From positions 62,001 through 126,000 of the forward strand of contig NZ_JAOANW010000002.1 of NCBI RefSeq assembly GCF_026162365.1: DNA of 64,000 nt. The letters run 5' to 3'. This document shows, piece after piece, positions 1 to 8,591 of the stretch (position 1 is its first letter; every line of letters begins with the position of its first letter). Made by a program: the position numbers and the translations under genes. The stretch comes from Nitratireductor luteus (GTDB taxonomy: Bacteria; Pseudomonadota; Alphaproteobacteria; Rhizobiales; Rhizobiaceae). The notes below the pieces were generated by a model that was given only the letters and a program-made list of their open reading frames with translations, was not told the DNA's origin and made no database searches.

Positions 1-219
1 GAAAGCATCAACGCCTTCGTCGCCTGCGCCCATCCCGATTGCCACTCGCATGACATGATCGCTTTCGCCATCTGCGAAAAATGCGGAAAGGTCGACGAAT
101 TCTCGGACGATGTGGTGCAGGAGCGCCTGGGCGCCTGGACGGCCCGACACCGCTTCAAGCCATCAAAGACGACTGTCGAGATTCGCGGCCACTGCGCTTC
201 CTGTTCGGCAGACGGGTAA
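1..219 (+). CDS. zur: Fur-family zinc uptake regulator (Zur), C-terminal part
   Basis: This is the last 72 codons of a gene that begins left of the window; frame 1 is open from base 1 to a TAA at 217-219. The fragment carries the metal-binding C-terminal half of a Fur-family repressor: an ACAHPDCHSHD segment rich in Cys and His, an AICEKCG CxxC pair, and a final HCASC pair. Two CxxC pairs with this spacing and no ferric-Fur signature point to Zur, which represses zinc import genes when zinc is replete. The DNA-binding winged helix is outside the window, so Zur rather than another Fur paralogue is a family-level call. It converges on tadC with a 22-base gap. Confidence 0.75.
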   Translation, partial: ESINAFVACAHPDCHSHDMIAFAICEKCGKVDEFSDDVVQERLGAWTARHRFKPSKTTVEIRGHCASCSADG

Positions 220-241
220 GCCGGGAAACGGTCCCTCGGTT

Positions 242-1237
242 CTAATTCCCGAACAATCCCTTTTCGGAAAGCGTGATGCCGGCGGGGCCGAGGATGATGG
301 CGAACAGGACCGGCAGGAAGAAGATGATCATCGGGACGGTCAGCTTGGGCGGCAGCGCAGCAGCCTTCTTTTCGGCCGCCGTCATCCGCTCCTCGCGGCT
401 TTCATTGGCGAGCACCCGCAGGGCGTGACTGACCGGCGTGCCGTAGCGCTCGGCCTGGATCAGGGCCTGCGAAACGCTTCTCACCGTTTCGAGGCCGGTG
501 CGGGCGGCCAGATTCTCATAAGCCTGCCGCCGCTCCTGCAGGAACGACAATTCGGCGTTCGTCAGCACGAATTCCTCGGCGAGCGCCACGGACTGGCTGC
601 CGATCTCGTCCGCCACCCGGCGGAAGGCGGCCTCCACGGACATGCCGGATTCGACGCAGATGAGCAGCAGGTCGAGCGCATCCGGCCAGGCACGCTGGAT
701 CGATTGCTTGCGCTTGCTGGCGCGATTGGAGACATACATGACCGGTGCATAGAAGCCAGCATAGGCCGCCAAGATGCAGACGAAAACCTGCATGAAGAAC
801 GGCTTGTCCGCGAGCGCACCGAGCGCGAAAATATAGAAGGCAGCCAGTCCGAAACCCGCGAACGGCAGGACAAGACGGAAGAACAGAAGCTTGGTCAGGG
901 GGTTCTGGCCCCGGAAGCCCGCCATGCGCAGCTTTGCCACCGTCTGCTCGTCGGCCAAGGCGCGCTTCAGGTCGAGACTGTCGACGATACTGCGGATTCT
1001 GCCGCCTTCCTCCTCGCGAAGGCCCCGGCGCTTGCGGTCACTCTCAGCGGCGAGCCGCGCGCGCTGCTTGGCGCGCAATTCGTCGCGCTCCAGCGCCACG
1101 GAGCGCATACGCGACTTCAGCGTGTCGCCCGACGATACCGGCAGCAGCGTGAAAACGGTGGCGAAGACGGCCACCGCCACGAGCAAAGCAATGAGGAATG
1201 CCGGTTCGAAGAGGGCACTGGCGATACCGTCGGTCAT
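242..1237 (-). CDS. tadC: Tad pilus inner-membrane platform protein TadC
   Basis: Type II secretion F (GspF)-domain protein of 331 residues. It pairs with TadB to form the membrane platform on which the CpaF ATPase acts during Flp pilus assembly. Hydrophobic segments lie at the N-terminus (after MTDGIASALFEPAF), in the middle (two helices near residues 115-165) and at the C-terminus; the GspF domain follows the conserved AWPDALDLLLICVESGMS stretch. ATG 1237 is chosen because GGGAG lies just upstream; an open frame continues upstream through a repeat element and is not typical protein. It is the last gene of the cpaB-tadC operon. No tadD follows, which is unusual for the order. Confidence 0.88.
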   Translation of the reverse strand: MTDGIASALFEPAFLIALLVAVAVFATVFTLLPVSSGDTLKSRMRSVALERDELRAKQRARLAAESDRKRRGLREEEGGRIRSIVDSLDLKRALADEQTVAKLRMAGFRGQNPLTKLLFFRLVLPFAGFGLAAFYIFALGALADKPFFMQVFVCILAAYAGFYAPVMYVSNRASKRKQSIQRAWPDALDLLLICVESGMSVEAAFRRVADEIGSQSVALAEEFVLTNAELSFLQERRQAYENLAARTGLETVRSVSQALIQAERYGTPVSHALRVLANESREERMTAAEKKAAALPPKLTVPMIIFFLPVLFAIILGPAGITLSEKGLFGN

Positions 1238-1260
1238 GATTGCTCCCTCATCCCTTGCTT

Positions 1261-1312
1261 TAGCATGATCTTTCCCGAAAACCGGCGCCCACTTTTCGGG
1301 ATCATGCTCTAG
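1261..1312. repeat. Rhizobial-type palindromic repeat between tadB and tadC
   Basis: An imperfect inverted repeat with outer arms AGCATGAT and ATCATGCT and inner arms CCCGAAAA and TTTTCGGG around a short GC-rich loop. The same family occurs at 57431-57484 (after hutU) and, diverged, at 44958-45005. It forms a strong stem-loop in the tadB-tadC message and includes the tadB stop codon. Such elements are dispersed in rhizobial genomes and are usually intergenic. Function is unknown; an effect on mRNA stability within the operon is inference. Confidence 0.8.
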
Positions 1313-2322
1313 ACGTCGAAATTCATCATCTGGCGCATGACGAAGATGCCCATGCTCATCCATAGCGCGGACGCACCCAGGATAATGTGGCCCATGCCGG
1401 TCGTGAAAAGCGGCATGATGTAATTCGGGCTCGTGATATAGACGAGGAACGCGACGATGATGGGCAGCGAGCCGATCACGACGGCAGACGCCTTGGCCTC
1501 CATCGACAGGGCGCCGACCTTCGCCTTCATCTTCTTGCGGTCGCGCAGCACCTTGGAAAGGTTGCCCAGGGCTTCCGAAAGGTTGCCGCCGGCCTGGCTC
1601 TGGATCTGGATGACGATGCCGAAGAACGAGGCTTCCGAGCAGGGCATGGTTTCGCTCATGCGCAGGGTGGATTCGGCCATGGACATGCCGAGCTGCTGGC
1701 CTTCCACGACGCGGCGGAACTCTCCGCGAACCGGTTCCGGCGCCTCGGCGGCGATCATGCGCACGGCATCGTTGAGCGGCAGGCCCGACTTGACGGAACG
1801 GACGATGATGTCGAGCGCGTTGGGAAACTCGTTCAGGAAAGCCTTGACGCGGCGCGCGCGCAGGAAGGCCACGGCCCAGCGCGGCAGACCCAACGCCCCG
1901 ACCAGGAGCACGCCTGGCACTGCGAAAAGCGGGGCGCCGGCGATGAAGGCCAGCAACGCCAGCAGGACGCCGGCAATGACCGAATAGACATAGAAGCGTT
2001 CGATGGGGATGTTCAGGCCGGCCTGGCGAATCTGTATCTTCAGCGGCGGCTTCTTGAGATAGAGATCCCTGCCCTTTTGCCGGTTCTCGATGTCGTTCAG
2101 GGAATCCTGAATTGTCTTGCGACGCTTCGATACTTCGGCCACGCGGTCGCGCGAGGCCTTGACCGCCGCGCGATCCGTCTCCGCTCGCTTGACAGTCTCG
2201 AGCCGCCGTTCGACCTTCTGTTCATTCGCAATGGAGGTGAAAAGCAGGGCATAGGCGAGCGCGCCGGCACTGCACGTCGCCAGTACGATGAAACCCAGAA
2301 CTGCCGGCTCCAGACCGAACAT
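1309..2322 (-). CDS. tadB: Tad pilus inner-membrane platform protein TadB
   Basis: GspF-domain protein of 337 residues, partner of TadC in the Flp pilus platform. A transmembrane helix at residues 8-28 is followed by a charged cytoplasmic stretch (about 30-90), two closely spaced helices near 110-150, the conserved FPNALDIIVRSVKSGLPL GspF segment, and C-terminal helices. The start is the ATG giving MFGLEPAVLGF. The stop codon lies inside the palindromic repeat at 1261-1312, so the element abuts or shapes the 3' end. It sits between cpaF and tadC in the usual order of the alphaproteobacterial tad locus. Confidence 0.9.
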   Translation of the reverse strand: MFGLEPAVLGFIVLATCSAGALAYALLFTSIANEQKVERRLETVKRAETDRAAVKASRDRVAEVSKRRKTIQDSLNDIENRQKGRDLYLKKPPLKIQIRQAGLNIPIERFYVYSVIAGVLLALLAFIAGAPLFAVPGVLLVGALGLPRWAVAFLRARRVKAFLNEFPNALDIIVRSVKSGLPLNDAVRMIAAEAPEPVRGEFRRVVEGQQLGMSMAESTLRMSETMPCSEASFFGIVIQIQSQAGGNLSEALGNLSKVLRDRKKMKAKVGALSMEAKASAVVIGSLPIIVAFLVYITSPNYIMPLFTTGMGHIILGASALWMSMGIFVMRQMMNFDV

Positions 2323-2450
2323 TCACCCACCCCGCTCGGCGTCTGTTCTGAAAGTCCTGATGGCGGCCCGCAAATGGCCTTTTTCTGCGCCCCAGTGCGC
2401 GAAAATCACCATTCTCGGCTCGCCCTGACGACTTTCGAAACGGATGCTCA

Positions 2451-3959
2451 TCAGTTCGCCTTCTTTTCCATCGCTTCGAGCGCCGCCGCCAGGCGGGCTT
2501 CCTCGCCATAATAGCGGGCGCGCTCCCAGAAGGCCGGACGGCCCACGCCGGTGGACACGTGCTCGCCGATGATGCGGCCCTGGGCGTCTTCACCCTTCAT
2601 GTCGTAGAGCACGAGATCCTGGGTGATGATCACGTCGCCTTCCATGCCCACCACCTCGGTGATGTGGGTGATGCGGCGGGAACCGTCGCGCAGGCGGGCG
2701 GCCTGAATGATGACGTCGATCGAGCCGACCACGATCTCGCGCACGGTCTTCTGAGGCAGGGTGAACCCGCCCATCGCCACCATGGATTCGATACGGTTCA
2801 GGCATTCGCGCGGGCTGTTGGAGTGGATGGTGCCCATGGAGCCGTCGTGGCCGGTGTTCATGGCCTGTAAAAGGTCGAATACTTCCGGGCCTCGCACCTC
2901 GCCGACGATGATGCGTTCGGGCCGCATGCGCAGGCAGTTCTTCACGAGGTCGCGCATGGTCACCTCACCTTCGCCTTCCAGGTTCGGCGGACGGGTTTCC
3001 AGCCGCACCACATGGGGCTGTTGCAACTGAAGCTCGGCGGAATCCTCGCAGGTGATGATGCGTTCGTCGCGGTCGATATAGTTGGTCAGGCAGTTGAGCA
3101 GCGTCGTCTTGCCGGAGCCGGTGCCGCCCGAGATGACGACATTGCAGCGCACGCGGCCGATGATCTGGAGCACTTGGGCGCCCTCGGGCGAAATCGCGCC
3201 GTAACGGACGAGCTGATCGAGCGTGAGCTTGTCCTTCTTGAACTTGCGGATGGTGAGCGAGGCACCGTCGATGGACAGGGGCGGCGCGATCACGTTGACG
3301 CGCGAGCCATCCGGCAGGCGGGCGTCGCAGATGGGGCTCGATTCGTCGACGCGGCGGCCGACCTGGCTGACGATGCGCTGGCAGATGTTCAGGAGCTGCT
3401 GATTGTCGCGGAAACGGATTGGCGTCTGCTCGACCTTGCCGTTGACCTCGATGAACACCTGGCGCGCGCCGTTGACCATGATGTCAGCGATGTCGTCGCG
3501 GGCCAGAAGCGGCTCCAGAGGGCCGTAACCCAGCACATCGTTGCAGATATCCTCGAGCAATTCCTCCTGCTCGGAAATCGACATCGCGAAATTCTTGATC
3601 GCGATGATGTCGTTGACGATGTCGCGGATTTCCTCGCGGGCGCTGTCGGGCTCCAGCTTGGAAAGTTGCGACAGGTCGATCGTGTCGATGAGCGCAGAGA
3701 AGACCTGGCTCTTGGTATCGTAATAGGATTCCGTGCGCTCGCGCGGATTGCGCACCGGCGCAACCTGTGCGACCGGAGAAGCAGGCTGCATCGGCTCGGG
3801 CGCGCGCCTGGATGGCTCCGCGGCCACCGGCGGCGGAGGAGCAGCCTGCGGCTTGGGCTTCGGCCGCTCAAGCGTTTCGGTCAGGCCGGCGCCGTCGGCC
3901 GGCGCTGCCGGACGCGACGGACCGCCGTTCGTGGAGCTGGAACCTCTTTTGCCAAACAT
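2451..3959 (-). CDS. cpaF: Tad pilus assembly ATPase CpaF (TadA)
   Basis: Secretion ATPase of the VirB11/PulE group, 502 residues, which powers Flp pilus extension from the cytoplasmic face of the TadB/TadC platform. A Pro- and Ala-rich N-terminal tail (about 1-70) precedes the N-terminal domain. The Walker A motif is GGTGSGKTT, followed by the acidic ITCEDSAEL box, the [14 protein letters not shown]sp/Walker B-like region and the [13 protein letters not shown]is box. All expected nucleotide-binding motifs are intact. The gene lies 24 bases after cpaE and 128 bases before tadB, in one minus-strand operon. Confidence 0.94.
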   Translation of the reverse strand: MFGKRGSSSTNGGPSRPAAPADGAGLTETLERPKPKPQAAPPPPVAAEPSRRAPEPMQPASPVAQVAPVRNPRERTESYYDTKSQVFSALIDTIDLSQLSKLEPDSAREEIRDIVNDIIAIKNFAMSISEQEELLEDICNDVLGYGPLEPLLARDDIADIMVNGARQVFIEVNGKVEQTPIRFRDNQQLLNICQRIVSQVGRRVDESSPICDARLPDGSRVNVIAPPLSIDGASLTIRKFKKDKLTLDQLVRYGAISPEGAQVLQIIGRVRCNVVISGGTGSGKTTLLNCLTNYIDRDERIITCEDSAELQLQQPHVVRLETRPPNLEGEGEVTMRDLVKNCLRMRPERIIVGEVRGPEVFDLLQAMNTGHDGSMGTIHSNSPRECLNRIESMVAMGGFTLPQKTVREIVVGSIDVIIQAARLRDGSRRITHITEVVGMEGDVIITQDLVLYDMKGEDAQGRIIGEHVSTGVGRPAFWERARYYGEEARLAAALEAMEKKAN

Positions 3960-3983
3960 GCTTCTACCGCTCGCTTGTTACGG

Positions 3984-5261
3984 TTACGTCTTGCGGTTCA
4001 GGCGGCCGAGAAGACCGGCCAGCGGGGACTTCTTCTGCGGATTGATCTCCCGGCGGCCCGTGAGGATGTGCGCCAGGTCGTCGATCTGGCCGACGACCGG
4101 GCTGTTCCTGTCCATCTCGCCCAGCATGCGACCATTGTTCGAGGCGTTGCCGAAAAGCTGCGGCTCGAAGGGGATGATGGCGAGCGGCGTGATGCCCAAA
4201 GGTTCGGCGAAATCCTCAGCGCTGATTTCCGGGCGTTTGGGAACGCCGGCCTGATTGATGATCAGCTTCGGCGGCGCATCGTTGGGGCGCAGTTTCTTCA
4301 TCATGTCGACGAGGTTCTTGGTATTGCGCAGGTTGGCGAGTTCCGGCGTCGCGGTGATGACGACGTCGTCGGCCCGGGCAAGAGTCGTCCGCGACCAGCT
4401 TGTCCACACATGCGGCACGTCCAGCACGACCAGCGGCGCGGAGCGTTGGGCGATATCGATGATCTGCGCAAAGGCTTCCGCGTCGAAATCATAGGGGCGG
4501 TCGAGCGTCGAGGGCGCGGCCAGCAGCGAAAGGCGCTCGGCGCACTGGGCCAGGAGGCGGTCGAGATAGACCTCATCGATGCGCTCGGGCGAGAACACGG
4601 CTTCGGCGATGCCCTGGGCGGGGTCCTGGTCGAAGTTGATGTTGGCGGTGCCGAAGGGCAGGTCGAGGTCGGCCACCACGACCTCGCTTTCGAAGAGCGA
4701 GGACATGGACCAGGCGATGTTGTGGGCGATGGTCGACGAACCGACGCCCCCCTTCGCGCCGATGAAGGCGATGGACCGGCCGACCGGTTCGGCATCGGGA
4801 TCGACGAAGATCGTGGCGATCACGCTGACGATGTCGGCCATGGAGATGGGCGCAACGACATATTCGGAGATGCCGGAGCGGATGAGCTCGCGGTAGAGCC
4901 AGACGTCGTTGTAATGGCCGACGATGACGACCTTCGACGTCGGGTCGCAGACCTCGGCAAGCTCCGACAAGGAGGCAAGAAGTTCCTTGGGCTCGGCCCG
5001 CGATTCCAGGATGATGAGATTGGGCGTGGCAGCCTGCCGGTAGAACTCGACCGCCCCGGCCACCCCGCCCATATGGACCTTGAGGTGGGTCTTGGCCATG
5101 CGCCGGTCTTCGCCTGCCCGCTCGATCGGGTTGGCGACGGCCTCGGTCTCGCAGAACGCCTGAATGGAAATGCGCGGCACCGGACGAAGCTGATGCAGGC
5201 CGGCATCCTCCGGCATGCTCATCATGTCCATGTGATCGGTTTCATAGGCCAGATCGGTCAT
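3984..5261 (-). CDS. cpaE: Pilus assembly protein CpaE (TadZ), MinD/ParA-like ATPase
   Basis: A 425-residue protein with an N-terminal receiver-like region (about 60-160) and a C-terminal ParA/MinD-like ATPase domain starting at GAKGGVGSSTIAHN, a deviant Walker A motif. In the family (CpaE/TadZ) it localises the Flp pilus apparatus, usually to a pole. A DLDLPFGTANINFDQD stretch matches the Walker A'/switch region typical of these proteins. It lies between cpaD (17-base gap) and cpaF in the operon. The ATPase half is clear; polar localisation is family knowledge, not visible here. Confidence 0.9.
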   Translation of the reverse strand: MTDLAYETDHMDMMSMPEDAGLHQLRPVPRISIQAFCETEAVANPIERAGEDRRMAKTHLKVHMGGVAGAVEFYRQAATPNLIILESRAEPKELLASLSELAEVCDPTSKVVIVGHYNDVWLYRELIRSGISEYVVAPISMADIVSVIATIFVDPDAEPVGRSIAFIGAKGGVGSSTIAHNIAWSMSSLFESEVVVADLDLPFGTANINFDQDPAQGIAEAVFSPERIDEVYLDRLLAQCAERLSLLAAPSTLDRPYDFDAEAFAQIIDIAQRSAPLVVLDVPHVWTSWSRTTLARADDVVITATPELANLRNTKNLVDMMKKLRPNDAPPKLIINQAGVPKRPEISAEDFAEPLGITPLAIIPFEPQLFGNASNNGRMLGEMDRNSPVVGQIDDLAHILTGRREINPQKKSPLAGLLGRLNRKT

Positions 5262-5277
5262 TACCCGTTACCTTCGA

Positions 5278-5976
5278 TCATTGGTCATAGTCGACTTCGG
5301 AATGCGACCTGAACGTTTCGCTGATCTTGCGATCCTTGTAGTCCGTGATAGCCGCGTCGCGGTTTTCGGCATCGATCGGCGTCATCTTGCGCGGACCGAG
5401 GAAATCGTTCGGATTTGCGACCTGGGCGGCGAGATTGTTCTGATAGGCGCAGCCGAAATTCTCCCAGTTCCTGTTCTCGTAGGACTCGGCAATATCGTCC
5501 GGCCAGCGGCCGCAGGGCCCGACCTGCGCCTTGACCAGCCCGTAGGACAGCCTGATGGGCGCGGTTTCCTCCGGCCCGGCCTGATAGGACAGGACCTGGA
5601 TGCGCTCACCGGGAACGCCGGCCCGGCGCAGATACTCGGCGAAATCGCCCGACACGCTGAGCGCGGCGGCCTCGTTGAGCGAGCCGGCGGGAACCAGGAT
5701 CGTCACGAGCGATTGGCCGCTGTCGCCGTATTTGTCGAGGAAGCCCGCTATGGCCGCCTTCTGGTGTCCCGTCATGCGGTAGGCGGAGGTGCCGATCGGC
5801 AGATCGAGAATTTCCTCACCCTCGGCGATGACGATGGGATGGCGCGTGCGGTAGTCGTCGGGCACGGAACCGACGATCACCGAATCCCGCTTGGCCCAGC
5901 TGCAGCCGGAAACCAGAGCCATCGCGGTTATGACTGCCAGCGGCAGCGCGGCCTTCTTCATCTTGGAATCGAACAT
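5278..5976 (-). CDS. cpaD: Pilus assembly lipoprotein CpaD
   Basis: A 232-residue secreted lipoprotein. The N-terminus has basic residues, a hydrophobic core and a lipobox ending in VSGC (Cys at about 25), so the mature protein should be anchored to a membrane on the periplasmic side. The rest fits CpaD, an outer-membrane-associated partner of the CpaC secretin, including the C-terminal CGRWPDDIAESYENRNWENFG region with NFGCAYQNNLAAQVANP. It is flanked by cpaC (16-base gap) and cpaE, the standard order. The role in secretin assembly is taken from the family. Confidence 0.9.
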   Translation of the reverse strand: MFDSKMKKAALPLAVITAMALVSGCSWAKRDSVIVGSVPDDYRTRHPIVIAEGEEILDLPIGTSAYRMTGHQKAAIAGFLDKYGDSGQSLVTILVPAGSLNEAAALSVSGDFAEYLRRAGVPGERIQVLSYQAGPEETAPIRLSYGLVKAQVGPCGRWPDDIAESYENRNWENFGCAYQNNLAAQVANPNDFLGPRKMTPIDAENRDAAITDYKDRKISETFRSHSEVDYDQ

Positions 5977-5992
5977 GGCAACCGGTCCCCGA

Positions 5993-7537
5993 TCACTTGT
6001 AGATGTAGCCGACGACGCCGTGGTAGCGGCCCTTCGGCAGATTGGTCTTCATGGTCCCGTAAACGCGGTTCACGCGGCCCAGGAACATGCCGGCGCCATC
6101 GCTGGCGGCGTTGAAATTGTCGTCCGGACGGGCGAGCGCCGCGCGCTGGGTGGGACGCGAGAGATAGGGCGTGATGATGATGACAAGCTCGGTCTCGTTG
6201 CGTTCGAAGGCACGGCTGCGGAAGAGCGCGCCCAGGACGGGTATTTTCGAAACTCCAGGTGTGCCGTTTATGACCTGCCTGACATCGTCCTGTACGAGCC
6301 CGGCGATCATCATCGATCCCCCGGAGGGTAGCTCAACGGTGGTGTCGGCAAGACGTTTGCGGATGGAGATGATGTTGGTGTCGCCAAGATCTACCGATCC
6401 CTGCGCGGTGGGTTCGGAGACCTGGGTTCGCACCTTGAGGCTTATGCGGCCCGCCGAGAGAACCGTCGGCTGGAATTCAAGGCCGATGCCGTAGTCCACC
6501 TTTTGGAGCTCGTGCACGCGGCGCGCTACACCGGAGTCGCTCTCCTCGGTCGTTACCGAGCTGACGATGTTGAATTCGCCGCCGACGCGGAAGGTGGCCT
6601 TCTCTCCGGAAACCGCAGTGAGTGCCGGTTCTGCAAGCGTCTTCATGACGCCCGCGCGCTCCATGGCGTCCAGATAGGCATCGATCAGCGATCCGCCGAC
6701 AGAGCCCGAGAGTCCACTCAGTTCCTTGCCGAATCCCGGCGGATTCCTGGTGAGCGCGCTCCAGGAGATGCCGTCGACACTGCCCTGAGCGACCAGGTTC
6801 ACGCCCAGCTGCTTCATCACCGTCCGGCTCACCTCGGCGACTGTCACCTTAAGCGTTACCTGGTCCTCGCCGATGATCTGCAGCATGTTCACGATTTGAC
6901 TGGTGCGGCGTTCGGAGTCCGGGTTGTCGATGCTCACGCCACCGCCATCGGTGGGCGCGGCGGCGGTCTGGGAGTACTGGCCGGTGGTGGCCTCGCCGCC
7001 GCTGACGAAGATTTGCGCGAGCTGGGCGGCGCGGGAGGCGTCGAGCGGCGTTTCGACGGTGCCGGTGAGCACGACGTTGTCGTTCAAAAGCTCCACCTGG
7101 ATGTCGGAATTGGGAATGTAGCGCTCCAGATAATCCTCAAGGCCGGCGACATCGCGCTCGACCGCAATATCCAGGCTTGCGATCTGCTCGCCATTCGGCC
7201 CGAAGACGAAGATGTTGGTTTCGCCCACCTGCTTGCCGAACAGATAGATGCGCCGTGCCGTCCGTGTAACCGCATCGGCAACGGCCGGATTGGCGACAAG
7301 GATATCGTAGGCATCGCGCGGCAGGTCGACGACGAGCGACTTGTTGAGGCCCAGCTTCACCCGCTGGTTGGCGGATGCCTTGATGACCCCCTGCTCGGCC
7401 ACGGCGGGGGAGGAGGTCAGGGAAGCAAGAGCGGCACTAGCGGCCATTGCAAGCATAGCTCCCGCGCACAGGCGCTGGGCCAGCTTTTTCGCCTTCCGCC
7501 AGTGAATGCGTTCGCGCGTGTTCCGATCGATCATCAT
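5993..7537 (-). CDS. cpaC: Outer-membrane secretin CpaC (RcpA)
   Basis: A 514-residue type II/III secretin that forms the outer-membrane channel for the Flp pilus. It has a long signal region (hydrophobic core near residues 25-45, AVAEQG cleavage region), an N-terminal BON/pilus-associated domain (about 50-170), and the C-terminal secretin domain with ELPSGGSMMIAGLVQDD and the KIPVLGALFRS motif. Its ATG overlaps the cpaB stop by 4 bases (ATGA), so the two are probably translationally coupled. Length and motifs match the family; nothing is missing. Confidence 0.93.
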   Translation of the reverse strand: MMIDRNTRERIHWRKAKKLAQRLCAGAMLAMAASAALASLTSSPAVAEQGVIKASANQRVKLGLNKSLVVDLPRDAYDILVANPAVADAVTRTARRIYLFGKQVGETNIFVFGPNGEQIASLDIAVERDVAGLEDYLERYIPNSDIQVELLNDNVVLTGTVETPLDASRAAQLAQIFVSGGEATTGQYSQTAAAPTDGGGVSIDNPDSERRTSQIVNMLQIIGEDQVTLKVTVAEVSRTVMKQLGVNLVAQGSVDGISWSALTRNPPGFGKELSGLSGSVGGSLIDAYLDAMERAGVMKTLAEPALTAVSGEKATFRVGGEFNIVSSVTTEESDSGVARRVHELQKVDYGIGLEFQPTVLSAGRISLKVRTQVSEPTAQGSVDLGDTNIISIRKRLADTTVELPSGGSMMIAGLVQDDVRQVINGTPGVSKIPVLGALFRSRAFERNETELVIIITPYLSRPTQRAALARPDDNFNAASDGAGMFLGRVNRVYGTMKTNLPKGRYHGVVGYIYK

Positions 7538-8349
7538 TTCCGGGTCCCCACTTCGGACACTTCGCCTGATTTGATCAGGCGCACGCTGTTGCCGCGACCG
7601 GTTCCCGTCACGAGATAGAGGCCGTCATTTTCCGGCTGTTCGTTGGTGTCAGTTATCGAGCGCAGCGCGAGCGTCAGCCGGTCGGCCATCTGCTGCGCTA
7701 CGGTGATGACTTCCGCCTGCTCGGGGGTCAGTTCCAGGGTCGCGGTTTCGCCGACCTTGACGCGGCGGCCGTCCTCGTCTTCCTGGATCGTCTGGTCGAT
7801 TGCCAGAACGCGGATATTTCGCAGGATCGTTTCCGTGACGAAGCCGTCCGGCGTTGCGGCGTTCTCGGAGCGGCGGGTCATGATGACATCGACATAGTCG
7901 TTCGGGAGAATGAACCCGCCGGCCGACGTGTCGGCGGCGATCTGCGTCGCCACGGCTCGCTTGCCGGGCGGCAGGATCGCCGACATGAAGCTCTGGCCCT
8001 CGCCGATCAGCTTGGTGCGGCGCAGCGGCTCGCCGGAATAAAGACTCAAGCGGGCGACCGAGTTCTTCAGGTCTTCCACGGCGTTGGGATGGCTGTCGCG
8101 GGTAATGTAGGTGTCGTTGATGGTGTCGGCCGGCCATGCCTGCCAGCGCACCGCGCTTCCGAGCGCGGATCCCATGGGCACATCCTGGCCGACAACCAGG
8201 ACTTCCTTCAGATCGATCTGCGGTTCCTGCGGCCCCGTTTCCACCATGATCGTCTCGGCGGGCTTCGAGGCCAGGTTCTTGGCCATATAGCCCGCGCCGA
8301 TCGCCGCGACTACGGCAACGCCCAAAATGACGATGCGGGATCTGTTCAT
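7534..8349 (-). CDS. cpaB: Pilus assembly protein CpaB (RcpC)
   Basis: A 271-residue protein with one N-terminal transmembrane helix (about residues 6-22) followed by a periplasmic SAF-like domain (EVLVVGQDVPMGSAL near 50-64) and the RcpC/CpaB domain. It contributes to the periplasmic part of the Flp pilus machine next to the secretin. It is the first gene of the visible operon; the prepilin and prepilin peptidase genes that usually precede it are not here. The start is the ATG giving MNRSRIVILG; upstream is about 240 bases of non-coding DNA. Confidence 0.9.
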   Translation of the reverse strand: MNRSRIVILGVAVVAAIGAGYMAKNLASKPAETIMVETGPQEPQIDLKEVLVVGQDVPMGSALGSAVRWQAWPADTINDTYITRDSHPNAVEDLKNSVARLSLYSGEPLRRTKLIGEGQSFMSAILPPGKRAVATQIAADTSAGGFILPNDYVDVIMTRRSENAATPDGFVTETILRNIRVLAIDQTIQEDEDGRRVKVGETATLELTPEQAEVITVAQQMADRLTLALRSITDTNEQPENDGLYLVTGTGRGNSVRLIKSGEVSEVGTRK

Positions 8350-8591
8350 TCGTCCGCCCCTCGATACCCCGAATTTACCCCTAGCTCGGGACAGACATTC
8401 GCCTTGTAAACGTCAAATTACGGTTAACAGAGACATTACAAGCGTAATTAATTTAAAGTTGACGCAACGGGCGACCGGGTTGACGCGACGACGTGAGGAT
8501 GATGGTCCGCAATCGCATGGACCAGCGATTGCGCCGGCAATCCCGCTGGTACATTGTCGAGCAACAGCTATCCGAACGGGAGCCTGCCGCT
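8350..8591. promoter_or_regulatory. Divergent intergenic region between cpaB and the hydroxyproline pair
   Basis: This 242-base region separates two divergent transcription units and should hold both promoters. Its centre (about 8400-8465) is clearly AT-richer than its surroundings. Two TTGACG elements lie at about 8458 and 8479, facing the plus-strand pair. I do not see a clean TTAA-N7-TTAA CtrA site for the pilus operon. Exact promoter elements cannot be fixed from sequence alone. Confidence 0.4.

Noticed and set aside
3012..5312. A 766-codon open frame on the plus strand
   Set aside because: It is the complement of cpaE, cpaF and cpaD, which have full family motifs; the frame has no domain and arises from GC-rich codon bias.
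8350..8591. CtrA-binding site upstream of cpaB
   Set aside because: TTAA elements are present but none has the TTAA-N7-TTAA spacing on either strand.
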